Shown piece by piece: positions 23,794-36,129 of a stretch of 49,346 nt of DNA. How positions within the stretch are numbered: position 1 is the first letter of the stretch; every line of letters begins with the position of its first letter. The translations under genes were made by a program, and so were the position numbers. Source of the stretch: Chromera velia (taxonomy: Eukaryota; Sar; Chromeraceae); the NCBI GenBank assembly GCA_018398765.1, contig JAHBMJ010000375.1, positions 1-49,346 of the forward strand, given 5' to 3'. The notes beneath the pieces are model-generated. The model made no database searches. It saw only the letters and a list, made by a program, of their open reading frames with translations, and was not told the DNA's origin.

Positions 23794-24326
23794 GAAAGAG
23801 TCATGAATTGTCCGAAAAGCTGGTGACTCCACACAATCTCCATGCACACATCTCTGCTATTGTCAGACTATAGCTCGCATGTGGGCGGGGCGCGCGCGGG
23901 GAACTTCGCGCCACGCGGCGCCGCGCTCTCTCCCGATATAGCTGACTGATATATGGCTGACTGGCAGGCGGAAAGTACGACTTTTATTGGCACTTGTGTT
24001 TGAGTAGAAGAGATTGTAATGTCCCTACGGGACATGCCGTGGCCCCCAGGGGTGAGATAGGGTGAGAGCATGGTGAGAGCACTGAGAGGTGCGTCCATGA
24101 TCGTGGTACATGCATGCAACAGGTTCCCCTTCCCATATTAATATATGGTGCATGACAAAACCCTTAATCACAGTTATTGGCTGCGCAAAGGCGTAGTCGC
24201 GGTATCTATAAATGCTGTAGAGGGCCGGAGACAACTGGACGGGCTGCAAGACGGTTGAGAAGAAGAAATAAGAAGAGCTCTGCTATTAGATACGTTTGCT
24301 AATAAGAAAATTAATGACATACAAGA
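23794..24326. other. Intergenic between the LRR gene and the LTR element
   Basis: No gene seen. A GC-rich patch with GCGCGC runs at about 23885-23930 stands out from its surroundings. It may be the 5' promoter region of the LRR gene, which is transcribed away from the LTR element. Confidence 0.4.
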
Positions 24327-24594
24327 TGTTCTAGTTTAAGCTCTGTAGAACTTAGGAATCAACTCACACACACAAGTTCTACATACAGAGAATTTGTCAG
24401 ACACACAAGAGCTTTCTCTATCGATCAGGAAAGACTCGGTCCTTCTAATAGGCTCAATCAATCTGTATTGTACTGTATTGCAAAGGCTGAGATACAGACG
24501 TGCATGCCTTTGTATTACAGTGTGTATTTAATGCTATTAATTCTCTGTATTACTCTAAGGACCAAATCGGGCCTAGGTCTAAAGGTCCGTAACA
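24327..24594 (-). repeat. LTR (3' LTR of the Ty3/gypsy element)
   Basis: 268 bases. On the - strand it starts TGTTACGGACC and ends CTAGAACA (TG...CA ends). About 97% identical by eye to 30293-30560. Confidence 0.9.
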
Positions 24595-27500
24595 ACCACA
24601 CCCCGCATAAGATTGTGCGTTCCGCACAATTTATTGCTTCACTTCTCTCAATGACTCTGATCTGCACCGGCACTCCCAGCAGCCAAAGAAACCAAGCAAC
24701 AAGCTGCAGATCGCTGCCGACATATGTGAAAAGATCGGGCGGGAAGGGCATGGAAAAAGGAAAGAAAACGTTCGAATGCATGAACGAAGGATCGGACAGT
24801 CAGTCTTCACGTCTACGTAAAATCCTTTCTTTACTCCTTTCGAATTCATTCACCAACTCAAGCTTTCCCACTTCATCCTCTGGCAGCCACAAAAACGAAC
24901 CATCATTGTAGAGAACTCTGTAATGCGTCTTTCCATCCTTCTCTCTACCCCACTTCACCTCAACTGCCCTCATTCTCTTTCTTCTCTTCTCTTCCTGCAT
25001 TGACTCGGGAAGCGCTTCCCCTCTCTCTGGTTTCTTGTCTCTCGGCCACTCTTCTCCAAGGCTAAGCTCGTCAATCATATCCGATGCAGACTCTGACGCC
25101 GCTCTCTTGCTTTTCTCTTTCCCTTCCTCTATTTCTCTCTCCTCTCTCCTTCTCTCCTTCATCTCCTCTCTCACTTCCTTTGCCATCCTCCATAACTCTA
25201 ATCTGTCTGTGGAGATCGTCATGCTCTTTCCTCCCCCCAACTGCCTGACAACAGCGTTGTGGGGCCATCCATCCGGAAGGGAAACAACCAGATAAATCCC
25301 TTCCAACTTTTCTGTAAACTTTCCTCCATCCACTCTGCCTGTGAGCGGATTGACAGGCTTTCGCACCAACACCTGATCCCCCACTCTGAATTTGCTCTTC
25401 CAAGGGGGCGGGTTCTTCCACTCTCTCTCTTGCCTCGATTTCTCCATCCTGGCTTGTGCCGTCTCAATCAACTCTAACCTGTTCTGACGGATCACGCTGT
25501 AGTAGTCGTTGTAAACCACTGGAGGGGAACGGGTCTCTGACGAGATAGGCTCTACTTGCAGCATATGGGTTGGCTCATACCCATGGGTCAACTGGAATGG
25601 GGTCAATCCAGTCTCGGAATGCGGGGTCATCCGGTATAAAAAATTGAAAGGCTGCAAATACAGATCCCAATCAAGCTCGTTCTCTGCTCTCAACTGCTTT
25701 CCAACCCCTTGCTCCCACGTCTGATTGTATCTTTCTGTCAGTCCTGCGCACTGAGGGTGGTACCCTGCTGTTATTTTCCTCCTCACTCTTAAAATCTTCA
25801 ATACCTCACTCACGATCTCTACCAGGAAATTCGTTTCCCTATCTGAGAGGAGAACCTCAAAGGGACCATGCCTGCAGAAAATCTCATCGACCAGAATCTG
25901 TGCTACGACATGAGCGGGCAGCTCAGGGCGGGCAAACGTCTCCACATCCTTTCCAAAATGGTCTGTCACAACGAGCACAAATCTGTTCCTCCTCCTGCTT
26001 GTAGGAAAGGGCCCTGACATATCAATGCCGAGCGTGTGCCAAGGACGGGGAGGCACGGGCACAGTCTGGGGTGCTCTCTTTGCTTTTGGCTTGAGCCTCT
26101 CCCTGCATTCTCGGCAGGAAGCGACCCACTCTCTCGCGTCTGCTCTCAAACCTGGCCACCAGAAGTGCAGGAGAGTCTTCTCTGTCAGCCGATTTGCCCC
26201 TGGGTGTCCCCCCAACTGATGATCGTGATTCATCACTAAAACCGTCTTTCTGCACACCTCAGGCACCACTAACTGTTCTTTCCTTTCTATCCCCCTTCTT
26301 TCGTACCTGTATAACAAACCTCCTCTCTCTTCAAACGCACTTTCCTCCAACAAAATTTGTTTCGCCTTTTTTGCCTCCCGAGGCAATACCCCCTCTGCAA
26401 AGTATTTGAAATGATCTTTCAACAAGGGGTCTCTCGGTAACTCCTTCCTCACACGGTCCAGAAAGCCCCTCTCCACCTGCAAAGGGGACACACCTGCCTG
26501 CACACCTGCTAGGGCGGCAGCCATGCCAGATCGGATCTCCTTGCTACCATCAGCAGGCTGATTACAGTGACGGCACAAAGGGACCCCGCTGTTTACGGAG
26601 ACGGGAAGAGACGGGGGAGGCTGTGGCTGTCGTGAAACGGTGTCTGCGTCCACATGTTCCTTCCCCGCCTTGTGAACAAACGTCAGCCCGTACTCCCGCA
26701 ACTCCAATGCCCAGTTGTGCACCCTTTTGTTCGTTATTTTACGGTCGGACATCGCTAAGTTCGGTTTATGATCCATGATCACATATGCTGCCCCCCCAAA
26801 CAGGTAGTGCCTCCACTGCTTGCAGCAGTAGACAGCCCCCAAGGCTTCCCTCTCGGTGGGGCTGTAATTTTTCTCTGCCGTACTTAACCCCCTACTGATG
26901 TATGCAATTACCACTTCCCTTCCCCTCTGCATCTGCGTGAGCACGCCTCCTACAGACACTTCACATGCGTCCGGTTTCACCCTGAACGGCAGGCTCATGT
27001 CTGGGAAGCCGAGAATCGGAGGGGTCGTCAGCCTCTCTTTCAATTCCCCAAAAATTTCCTCTCTTTCTCCATTCCAAACAAACGGGACCGGTCTGCCTTG
27101 CTCATCTGCAGGAAGTAACATCTGAAAGAGAGGGAAGGAGAGACGAGCAAAACCTGCAATAAAATGACGGTAGTAGGAGCACAGATACAGAAAAGAGCGG
27201 AGCTCCTTCCTGTCCTGCGGTGGCTCCCACTGCAGAATCTTTCGGATATTCTTTTTGCTCGGTCGCACCCCCTTCTCTGACACTGTATATCCCAAATACT
27301 CCACCTCTGTCATGGCAATCTGTGCCTTCTCAAGTTTGAGCTTCAAATTTGCTTTCCTCACCAAACCCAAAACCTCCCTCAAGTCCTGGATGTGCTCGTC
27401 ATGAGATCGGCTAAAGATGATGATGTCATCAACATAAACGAGAGCGAGGTCTCTGGACAGACCTGCAAGAACTAAATTCATGGCTCTCTGAAAAATAGAA

Positions 27501-30292
27501 GGGGCATTCACCAACCCAAAGGGCATCTTGGTGAATTCGTAAAGTCCGAACGGAGTGACGAAGGCGGTTTTCTCTGCGTGGTCGGGGTGCATGTGGAGTT
27601 GCTGGAAGCCGGAGGTGTAATCAAGTGCTGAGAACACCTTGGCTCCTGCAAGGTGGTCGAGTGTCTCTTGAATTCAGGGGAGGGGAGAAAGATCTCTCTT
27701 GGTGGCTTGATTCAGTTTTTGGAAATCTAGACAAAAACGGGTCGTCCCATCTGGTTTCTTGATTAGAACGACTGGGGCGGCCCATGGGGAAGTGGAGGGA
27801 CGAATCACTCCCCCTTCTTCCATCTCTTCCAACTCCTCCTTCACATGCTCTCTCTGGTGATACGGGATTCTGTCTTGGTTCCAGCGAATGGGAGGGGAAT
27901 CTCCAGTAGGAATGGTCACCTCGAAAGGCTTTCCATCCACTCTCAGCTCTCCAATGTTGAAACGAGAGCGAGACCAGAGATCAAAATATTCTTGGAGGAC
28001 CCCCTCGTATCTCTCTCTCAACTCGCATAAGAGGTGAGAGAGATCCACGGGCGGAAGCTTCTGTGAGGGAGGGAGAAGGACAGGCGAGTCTTCTTTCTTG
28101 GGAATCGGTGGTTGCTGTGTATAAGCAGAGGCGGGAGCGTTGGCGGTGACTGCTGCGATGGATGACACACGAGAGAACGGCTCTGCAAAAGTCAGGGGTG
28201 AATTTGGTCCTAGACGGATGAGGTTAGTGGCGATGTTCATGACTTCTACTGTGGCGACTCCAGCTTTGACGTCTACTACTTAATCTGGGATGGCAAATCC
28301 CGGAAACCCCCTTGGGTAATTCTTTCTCAAAATAACCGTCTCCTCCCCTTCCGTCCCCTCAACCTGCACCCGTACAAGAGCCCTCGCTCTTTTGGGGACT
28401 TTCGTGCGTGTGAAGGCGGAGACACGCATCGGTTTCCTCCCATCCTCGTACCAGACCTCGAAGGAGGGGAGGTCCGCAACGTCCAGACGGTCTTCACGGT
28501 AGTGGTACTGTACTACTGGGTCCAACAGCTTCAAAAAGTCTTGCCCCAAGACTGCTTTGTACCCCGAATCTTCTGTGATGGTCAGGCGGTGTGGGAATGC
28601 TTTCTTCGGCAGGGAAGGGTGAGAAAACTTAGCCATAATCTCCCCCACCACCGACACGCCCGTCTGTCCCACTGCGGACAGACCCACCGCGGGCCTGTCG
28701 ACATCTGCATCAGCATGCAAGGTCGTATTCACATCAATGAACGAAGTTTCCGCTCCTGTGTCAATAAGGACAGACACAGGCTTACCAAACAGCAACATTG
28801 TCATAAAAGGCCTGGGACCTACCTTTACTGCTGCCATCTCTGCCTCCATTTTCTCCGAATTCGCTTGTTCAAAGTCGGTCTGTCTGTCTACATGCTCTGC
28901 CGGAGAAGGGAAGGACACAGGCGACTGAGAAACCTGCGACTTTGGGACTCTTCCTCTCTTATTGTCGTCCTCTCGCTCACAGTCTACATGTTTCGTTTCT
29001 ACACGCACACACGGGGGAATCGGGAGAGGACGAGGCTTCGCAAACTGCTGGGTGGACTGGGGAACCTCTACGCCAATCCACCTGGGTCGTTTCCCTGCCC
29101 AGGACAATTGAAGGCCTTGTGGCCAGGCTGGTTGCAAGTGTAACAACGGGGGGGACCGTTGTTGAAACCGTTGTTGCCTCCATACTGTTGGTAGTGGCCT
29201 CCTCTTCCTCTCATGCCTCCATGTCCCCCTCTGAAGTGGCTATTGAAGCCACCTTGACCGTACATGCCAAATGCATAGCCTCCGTGCATAGGAGACGGGT
29301 AGACGGGGTGATAGCCGAAGCCACCCCTACTGCGACCGCGCCCCCGGTCGGTAAATCCCCCACGGCCATGGCCGCGACCTCTCAGAGCCGCGATCTGAGC
29401 AGCTTGCTGATCGAGACGTTTCCGCAACTCCACTAGTTCATCTCAGAGTCTCTCGTCTCTCTGTTGCATCCCCGCAATTCGAGCCCCTGCTTTCTTCTGT
29501 TGCTTGGCATGGAGGTACCCGACTCTCCTCTTCAATTGGTCCCAATTGGTGTAGATCTGTTCTATCTCCAGCTCTTCTTTCAGCTCGGGATAAAGCGCGT
29601 TGATAAAGGAACTGATTCTGTCGTTCCTTCTTCTGTTTGGATTTGCCTGGATATAGACGTCGACGAAGCGTTCAACGAATGCGTCATAGTCGTCTCCGAG
29701 GTTCAGCCGCACGTCAGCCATGCCGTAGACGGCGTGCGCCTGTGTCACACCGGTGCTTCCATGCGCTTCCAGGAACAAGGTGTCAACCTCGTCTGAAGTT
29801 GTGGCGGAAGCGGAGTTTTCATTCCACCACAAGATAAGGTCAGGATCTTCAAAGTGACCTAGTATCAGCAACAGTTTCTTCTCGTTCACATTTAGGTTTC
29901 CCGCATCTGCCTTTGCCTTAAAGGTGGCATACCAGACCTGTCCGTTTGTTTTTCCTGGGATAAAGACCGTAGTCACTCGCTTGACCTTCCCAATTTGTTC
30001 GAGCTTGTCAAATCTGACTGCATCCCCCATGTCTGCTTGCTGTTGCTGTAGCTCAGAATCTGGATCGGATGAGACTGAGTCTAATTCGCTGGAGGAATCT
30101 CGGATACTGCGGGTGGGCGAGAACAGAGAGCCGACAGACGGAACAGAACTGAAGTCGGGAGATTCTGCCCAAGGATGCACAGAGGGGATCGATGGTGGAG
30201 AACTCTCCCCCACCTCTGACAGCCTGTACCCCGACCCGCTCCTTGTGGGAATTTTGTTTTCCTCGGTTGCAACCAGAAGCTCTGCTGACCAA

Positions 30293-30560
30293 TATTCTAG
30301 TTTAAGCTCTCTAAAACTTAGGAATTAACTCACACACATAAGTTCTACATACAGAGAATCTGTCAGACATACAAGAGCCTTCTCTATCGATCAGGAAAGA
30401 CTCGGTCCTTCTAATAGGCTCAATCAATCTGTATTGTACTGTATTGCAAAGGCTGAGATACAGACGTGCATGCCTTTGTATTACAGTGTGTATTTAATGC
30501 TATTAATTCTCTGTATTACTCTAAGGACCAAATCGGGCCTAGGTCTAAAGGTCCGTAACA
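30293..30560 (-). repeat. LTR (5' LTR of the Ty3/gypsy element)
   Basis: 268 bases, same orientation and length as 24327-24594. It is followed on the - strand by TGGTCAGCAGAGC, the probable tRNA primer-binding site. Confidence 0.9.
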
Positions 30561-31190
30561 CAAAGACTTCGCTAACACATGGTGTTAACGTGAATAAATG
30601 TGAAAGAGAAAATGAAATTGTAACCATAGCAATACATTACTGAGAAATTCTTAACACCTTATTTTTGTTTATAAAAAAAAAAAAATCACAGTGCTCCCCG
30701 CTTAAATCTACTTACATTTTTATTTTTTATTTACGGCGTCAATATATAAGTCTTTTACATACAGACACACATGCTGTAATGTTTCTTTTATTTACTTTCA
30801 TTTATATTTTGGCCATTCTAGTAGTAGCATAGTAACATATGTAATAGCCAAACATTATATACGCCTTCTATTATCAACTTGCTCTTTTAAATCATGTAGC
30901 TGTGACTGAGACTGTGAGCTAGTCCATAAAATGTTTGAACACAACATTATACAAGTCTCAAACTATACGCTTGCTACGCTTGTTGTATTAGTTGCTGTAG
31001 TTGATTATGCTCACTTACTCACTCACCAACATACTTAGTCACTGACTTACTGAGTCATTCTTGTTTTCCTCACTAATTCACTCACTCACTGTCTCACTTG
31101 CTCACTCACTTACTCCCTCATTTTCCATGTCTGTTTTCGATCACTCACCCATATGCCCAAAGTTAACGGCTTCCATTAATAGTCTCACAT
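30561..31190. other. Intergenic AT-rich DNA
   Basis: No gene seen. The last part (31010-31130) is made of short ACTCACT repeats that lead into the minisatellite. Confidence 0.4.
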
Positions 31191-31338
31191 CCACATGCCC
31201 AAACGGCTTTTGTTCACACACTCGCTCTCTCTGTCTCTCTTCGTTTATTTCTATTTACTCACAGGCCCTAGCGGCTTGAAGTTCTGTTTACATACTGAGT
31301 CTCATTCTTTCTTAGTGACAGGCTGTCTCTATTCATTC

Positions 31339-32565
31339 CGCAACGCGGAAGGTGGTTATACAGATGTGCATGGACCAATTAGAAGGGTCTGAAATTTTTG
31401 AGCCGGTTAAGCCGGTCCGTGCGATTCCGGCGGCGCCCAGGGCCCAGAAAGGTATCAAATTGGTCCCCAGAGGCCGCTGAGTGCGTTGGTGCAAGAATTT
31501 GGGCCAAAACTTTCCGGGGCCATGCACTCTCAAAATCCCGAAATTGTGCTCAGAATGCTCAAAAAGCACACCAACACACAGAGAAGGGTCATTTCATCCT
31601 CTTGTCTCTTCCTGTCTACCTTGTTGTGTAGAGCAGTACCGATGGTCAAACTGGCATAATTCCGCTCCCCTAGTACTAGACAGCTTGCCTCTGTGTCGGG
31701 GTGAAGTCTTGTGGCGCAGTTGATCTGCTTTGGCGTGTTTGGCAGCTCCAGTCTGGACTAGTCAGGAAAGTACCTTCCAGGCCTCCAAAGCAACATTCCT
31801 TCTTTCTACCAGGAGGCCGCAGAATCGATCCCCAGCAATTTTGCCCAATGCCCTGTGTCTGTTGTTATCCTCCCAGGCCAGTAGGATAGGTTCCTGGTGA
31901 GTCTGCTGGTTGTGGGAAGGCGAGATTGTTTTGTGTTCCTGTTGTGGAGAATTGGCATCTCACGGGTATTAATCGACCTCCAGCTCCCCCGGCAAGTGGT
32001 TCTGTCCTGCTCTTTCCCTCCAAACAAGAGCATATAAGTGTTGGGCAGTACCTTTGTACGATGGCTGCAGGTTTAAAGTGCTCAAGAAGGAAAAAGCCCT
32101 TCCGGCAATTTGACATAGGGCGCCATCTGGAGTGTATCTTTCTGTTTATGAGCAGACTTGTCAGTTGAAGTCCACAGTGCATCAACCATTCCTTATCCCC
32201 TGTTGGAACTAAGTTACCTGGACCAGATGGAGCGTGTTGGTATGCATTTTATCATCATTGATGTACCACAGCCCTTTCTGAACTTCTGAGTCCAGGAAGG
32301 CCACTCTGGCCTCTTCAGGTGTCAGACCTCAGACGTCCATTCTTTGGACTCCCTATGAGTCTGGGAGTCGTTTTTTCTACACCAAGCAGCTAGAGAGAGT
32401 CTAGAGAGGCGAACTAACGTCTTCTAGGGTCATTGGTTTGAGTCCAGGAGGGAAAAGAGAACAGAGGGCTGTTCCTTTTCCCCTCAAAATTTTTAAGCCG
32501 GTTAAGGTCTGGTAGCGGGTTCTAATTGGTCCATGCACATCTGTATGATCCGCCGCCGCGTTGCG
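31339..32565. mobile_element. Inverted-repeat element, ~1.2 kb, class unknown
   Basis: The left end has CGCAACGCGG then ATACAGATGTGCATGGACC; the right end carries the inverse of both blocks, giving ~45 bp imperfect terminal inverted repeats. AAATTTTTRAGCCGGTTAAG also occurs as a direct repeat just inside both ends (31391 and 32487). No convincing coding frame is present. It sits within the minisatellite. The target duplication is unclear. Confidence 0.55.
31708..31830 (+). other. tRNA-like A and B box pair (possible SINE remnant)
   Basis: TGGCGCAGTTGA near 31712 matches a pol III A box at 11 of 12 positions, and GAATCGATCCC near 31814 matches a B box at 9 of 11. The ~100 base spacing is long for a tRNA gene, and no cloverleaf is evident. 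A second B-box-like GGTTTGAGTCC lies near 32428. Weak evidence. Confidence 0.25.
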
Positions 32566-32610
32566 TCAGGTACCCACACGCCCATACAAATATCTTCTGC
32601 TGACATGCTT

Positions 32611-34261
32611 GCTAGGGTCTGACACTTCTACTATATAATTAAAAAAAAACTTTTTTTTAAGGGTACCCTAAGATTAACGACTATTACTAGACATCTAAAA
32701 GTTGTATTTTTGAATAAATCTCATCAAAAGAACCAGAACAGAATAGTTTAAAGCTTAGATTTCATTGGTTCTAGGCCGGTTTTTCCGGTTTTAGTATAAT
32801 CTGCTAGTTAAAGTTCTAGAAGAGCGAAGAGGCCGGTTTTGGAACCAGCATAGGAAACCGGGAGGAACCAACTAAAACCATGTAAAACCATATGAAAACA
32901 GGAGTCAAATGCATCTTTGAGTTGAATTGAATCAACCGAAAGATCATTCATCCTCTCCTGGGCCGTCTTCTTCTTCGTCCTTCTCCAAAATTTCTTGAAA
33001 CCGTGTCTACAACCTGGCAAGCTCTTCATTGTCAACCGTCAAACGACCGTAGACTTGGGTGCTTGAATGAAGATAAAAGAATACAGCAGACAGAGCAATG
33101 TGATCAATTTGAGCAGTTGTAGTTGCACGTGCGATATACGGCACAAATTTTGTCACTTCCCCCTCTGCGTCCTCTTCTCTTGCTCTCTTGTACGAAATAA
33201 CCCTCAATTCAAGGTGAGCGTTGTCGTTAGTATGAGCAACGCGAGACAAACCCATGCTTCTTCCTCTCTTTCTTGCTGGATGCTTGTCTTTAGGATTCAC
33301 AATGTTAATCACTTTTGCGATATACCATTCAACGGAATCACGATTGTCTATGAACTGACAACCAACAATGTCGCCCAGCCTAATCGAATACTCGCCTTTC
33401 TGAGGTCGTGCATACTTGAAACGGGGGGCACGTATGATTCTATCCTGACGTTGACTAGACAGTTTTTCGTCCTGCAAATAAGCACACGCAGACGAGAGAA
33501 GCATTTCGTTTCCAGAGACCGGTTGCATCACGCGAACACGGCCGTCCTTTCCCTTTCCCTGCCCATTTCCCTCACAGGGAGTCGAACTGAGAAGATCCAT
33601 CTCCGCTCTGAGCATATCGCCCTCTTGTTCGAGGAGCTCGTCTGCAGTTGCCTATGCTGTATCGTCAGCAATCTTATCCCCCCCTTCTGTGTCAACTATC
33701 TCTGTCTCGTTGTCATCAATCAGCTCTTGCGAGGCGTAGTGAGAGACCTTCACCACGCTCTCCCACTTGAAGTCGAGAAGGGTCTGCTTGGTGAGCGATT
33801 TTCTCCCACCAGTTCTCTGCCCCCCCCACTTGACTTTGTCTCTGAAGTCTGCATAAATTTTGGAATCAACCTTTCCGATCAATTCCCATGCTCTCTCTCT
33901 TCCCTTCTCAACTGCTGCAGCAATCTTCTCATCAAAAATCAGACAGCAAGTCTCCCCGGAGTCCCATGCCTTCGGGAGGTTTTTGAGGCCGGTTTTTTAA
34001 GTTGGTTTTTGTATGGTTTCAGTGGTAAATCTTATGGTTCCAAAACTGATAAAAACCAGGACTGGCAAAATGCTATAAAAGGGAGGGTAACCAACTATAA
34101 ACCAAAGAAAACCACTCTAAAATCATCAGATTTTAAGTTTTTAGGATTAGTTAAGCTTTAGATTAATCTATAAATATAGATTTTTGAGTTTTTTACATGG
34201 TTTTAGGCATAAAAACCACTGCTGAAACCTAGCATCTACATTAAGAGTGTCAGACCCTAGC
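32611..34261. mobile_element. DNA-transposon-like element with 16 bp TIRs and 6 bp target duplication
   Basis: The left end GCTAGGGTCTGACACT at 32611-32626 is the exact inverse of the right end at 34246-34261. ATGCTT precedes the left end (32605-32610) and follows the right end (34262-34267), a perfect 6 bp target duplication within the minisatellite. Inside each end are related GAGGCCGGTTTT and AACCAAC/AAACCAT tracts in opposite orientation. The interior carries an unknown protein frame on the - strand (next entry). I cannot name the superfamily. Confidence 0.75.
32940..33985 (-). pseudogene. Unknown protein frame inside the 32.6-34.3 kb element; interrupted
   Basis: One reading frame on the - strand runs through most of this stretch with about two interruptions. 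It is rich in charged residues, with pieces such as DEKIAAAVEKGRERAWELIG, KIYADFRDKVKWGG, ELIDDNETEIVDTEG, YSIRLGDIVGCQF, EWYIAKVINIVNP and an acidic end. The composition looks like a real protein. The opposite strand has a longer frame (33067-34161) rich in Cys and Ser, typical of an antisense shadow. The protein matches no family I can name. It could be a decayed element protein or a captured host exon. Confidence 0.45.
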
Positions 34262-36129
34262 ATGCTTCTCCGAGTCCTTGTCCCTCTTCATTCATTTACA
34301 CGCCCAACCGGTTCCTGTTCACCTAGCCCAATCACACCAGTTCATACACTCGCTTTCCCTATCTCTGTTTATGCACCCACACCATCGTAACGCCCCAAAC
34401 GGCTTCTATTTACACACTTGCTCTCCATGTCTCTCTTCATTATTCTTCATTGATTCACTGTATGAGGCCTAAGTGGCTTTTGTTCATACACTTGCTCTCC
34501 TTGTATCTCCTTGTCTCTCTTCATTCACCCACACGCCCAAACGGCTTCTGTTCATACACTCACTCTCCCTGTCTCTCTTAATTGAATTTCATCAGCAGGC
34601 CTAAGTGGCTTCTGTTCACGCACTTGATATCTCTTCATTCATCCGCAGGCCTAGCCATAGGCCTAAGCAGCTTTTATTCAATGACATACAATTGATCCCT
34701 CTCCATTTATCCACGGGCCCAAACGGCTCTTGTTCCTAGCTTCTGTTCACACACTCGTTCTCCTTGTCTCTCTTTCTTCACCCGCACACCCAACCGGCTT
34801 CTGTTCATACACTCGCTCTCCTTGTATCTCTTTGTCTCTCTTCATTTACCCACATGCCCAAACGGCTTCTGTTCACACACTCACTCTCTCTGTCTTTCTT
34901 AATTTATCAGCAGGCCTAAGTGGCTTCTGTTCACGCACTTGATATCTCTTCATTTATCAGCAGGCCTAGCCATAGACCCGACCGGCTTTTGTTCAATGAC
35001 ATATAATTGATTCCTCTTCATTCATCCACGGGCCCAAACGGCTCCTGTTCCTAGCTTTTGTTCACACACCCCTTCTCTTTGTCTCTCTTTCTTTGCCCGC
35101 ACACCTAACCGGCTTCTGTTCACATACTCGCTCTCCTTGTATCTCCTTGTCTCTCTTCATTCACTCACATGCCCAAACGGCTTCTGTTCACACACTCACT
35201 CTCCTTGTCTCTCTTAATTCATCAGCAGGCCCAAGCGGCTTCTGTTTACGCACTTGATATCTTTTCATTCATCCACAGGCCTAGCCATAGGCCCGAGCGG
35301 CTTTTATTCAATGACATATAATTGATCCTTTTTCATTCATCCACGGGCCCAAACAGCTCCTGTTCCTAGCTTTTGTTCACACACTCGTTCTCCTTGTCTC
35401 TCTTTCTTCGCCTGCACGCCCAAACGGCTTCAAAATCTGTTCACACACTCGCTCTCCTTATATCTCCTTGTCTCCTTTCATTCACCTACATGCCCAAGCG
35501 GCTTCTGTTCACACATTCGCTCTCCTTGTATATGCTTGTCTCCCTTCATTCACCCATACACCCAAGTGGCTTCTGTTCATACACTCGCTCTCTTTGTATC
35601 TCCTTGTCTCCCTTCATTTACCCACACGTCTAAATGGCTTCTGTTCACACACTCGTTCTCCTTGTCTCTCTTCACTCATCCATAGGCCCAAACGGCTTCT
35701 GTATGTTTCTGTTCACACACTTGATCTCTCTTCATTCATCCACAGGCCTAACCAGTGGCCCAAGCGGCTTTTCTTCAATGACACACAATTGATCTCTCTT
35801 TATTTATCCACGGGCCCAAGCGGCTTCTGTTCACACACTTGTTCTCCTTATCTCGCCCGCACGCCCAAACGGCTTCTGTTCACAAACTCATACATACTTA
35901 TAAACACGCTCGCTCTCTTCGTTTCTCTTCATTCATCCACCTGCAGGCCTAAGCGGATTCTGTTACTACACATACTTCCTTTCCATGCCCCTCTTTCTCC
36001 ATGCACCCGCACGCCCAAACATTCACCCACATGCCCAAACGGCTTCTGTTCACACACTTGCTTACCTAGCTTTATCCACAGGCCCAAATGGCTTCTGTTC
36101 ACATCTCTCCGTCTTGAACTCACCAAGCG

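Larger units (their letters stand above)
24327..30560 (-). mobile_element. Ty3/gypsy LTR retrotransposon (Metaviridae), chromodomain-like C terminus; broken
   Basis: A 6.2 kb element read on the - strand, bounded by two 268 bp LTRs. Parts in order: gag at ~29.1-30.2 kb with a CCHC zinc knuckle (CYTCNQPGHKAFNC); aspartic protease at ~28.3-29.1 kb (LIDTGAETSF); reverse transcriptase and RNase H at ~26.6-28.2 kb (YVDDIIIFS, LYVDD-type box); integrase with HHCC finger and DDE core at ~25.1-26.4 kb; and a chromodomain-like tail at ~24.8-24.95 kb (VEVKWGREKDGKTHYRVLY). This order (RT and RNase H before integrase) defines Ty3/gypsy. A primer-binding site starting TGG follows the right-hand LTR inward, and a G-rich polypurine-like tract precedes the left LTR. 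The LTRs differ at about 8 sites (~3%), so the insertion is fairly young. The coding part is broken in about three places. I found no clear target duplication. Confidence 0.93.
31190..36110. repeat. Minisatellite array, interrupted by two inverted-repeat elements
   Basis: Degenerate ~50-60 bp units of the form GCCCAAACGGCTTCTGTTCA, then CACTCGCTCTCC, then TTCATTCACCCACA. The array starts near 31190, is cut by elements at 31339-32565 and 32611-34261, and resumes to about 36110. The phrase CAATGACATA recurs at 34679, 34994 and 35309, exactly 315 bases apart, and again at 35776, so a higher-order unit of about five or six basic units exists. Open frames here (for example 35468-36148) are translations of the repeat. 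Confidence 0.85.

Noticed and set aside
33067-34161. 364-codon frame on the + strand, longer than the - strand frames
   Set aside because: Composition (Cys, Ser, Leu) fits an antisense shadow; the - strand pieces are charged and protein-like.
34270-36110. CRISPR-like repeat-spacer pattern
   Set aside because: Eukaryotic context, degenerate units, no constant repeat separated by unique spacers, no cas genes.
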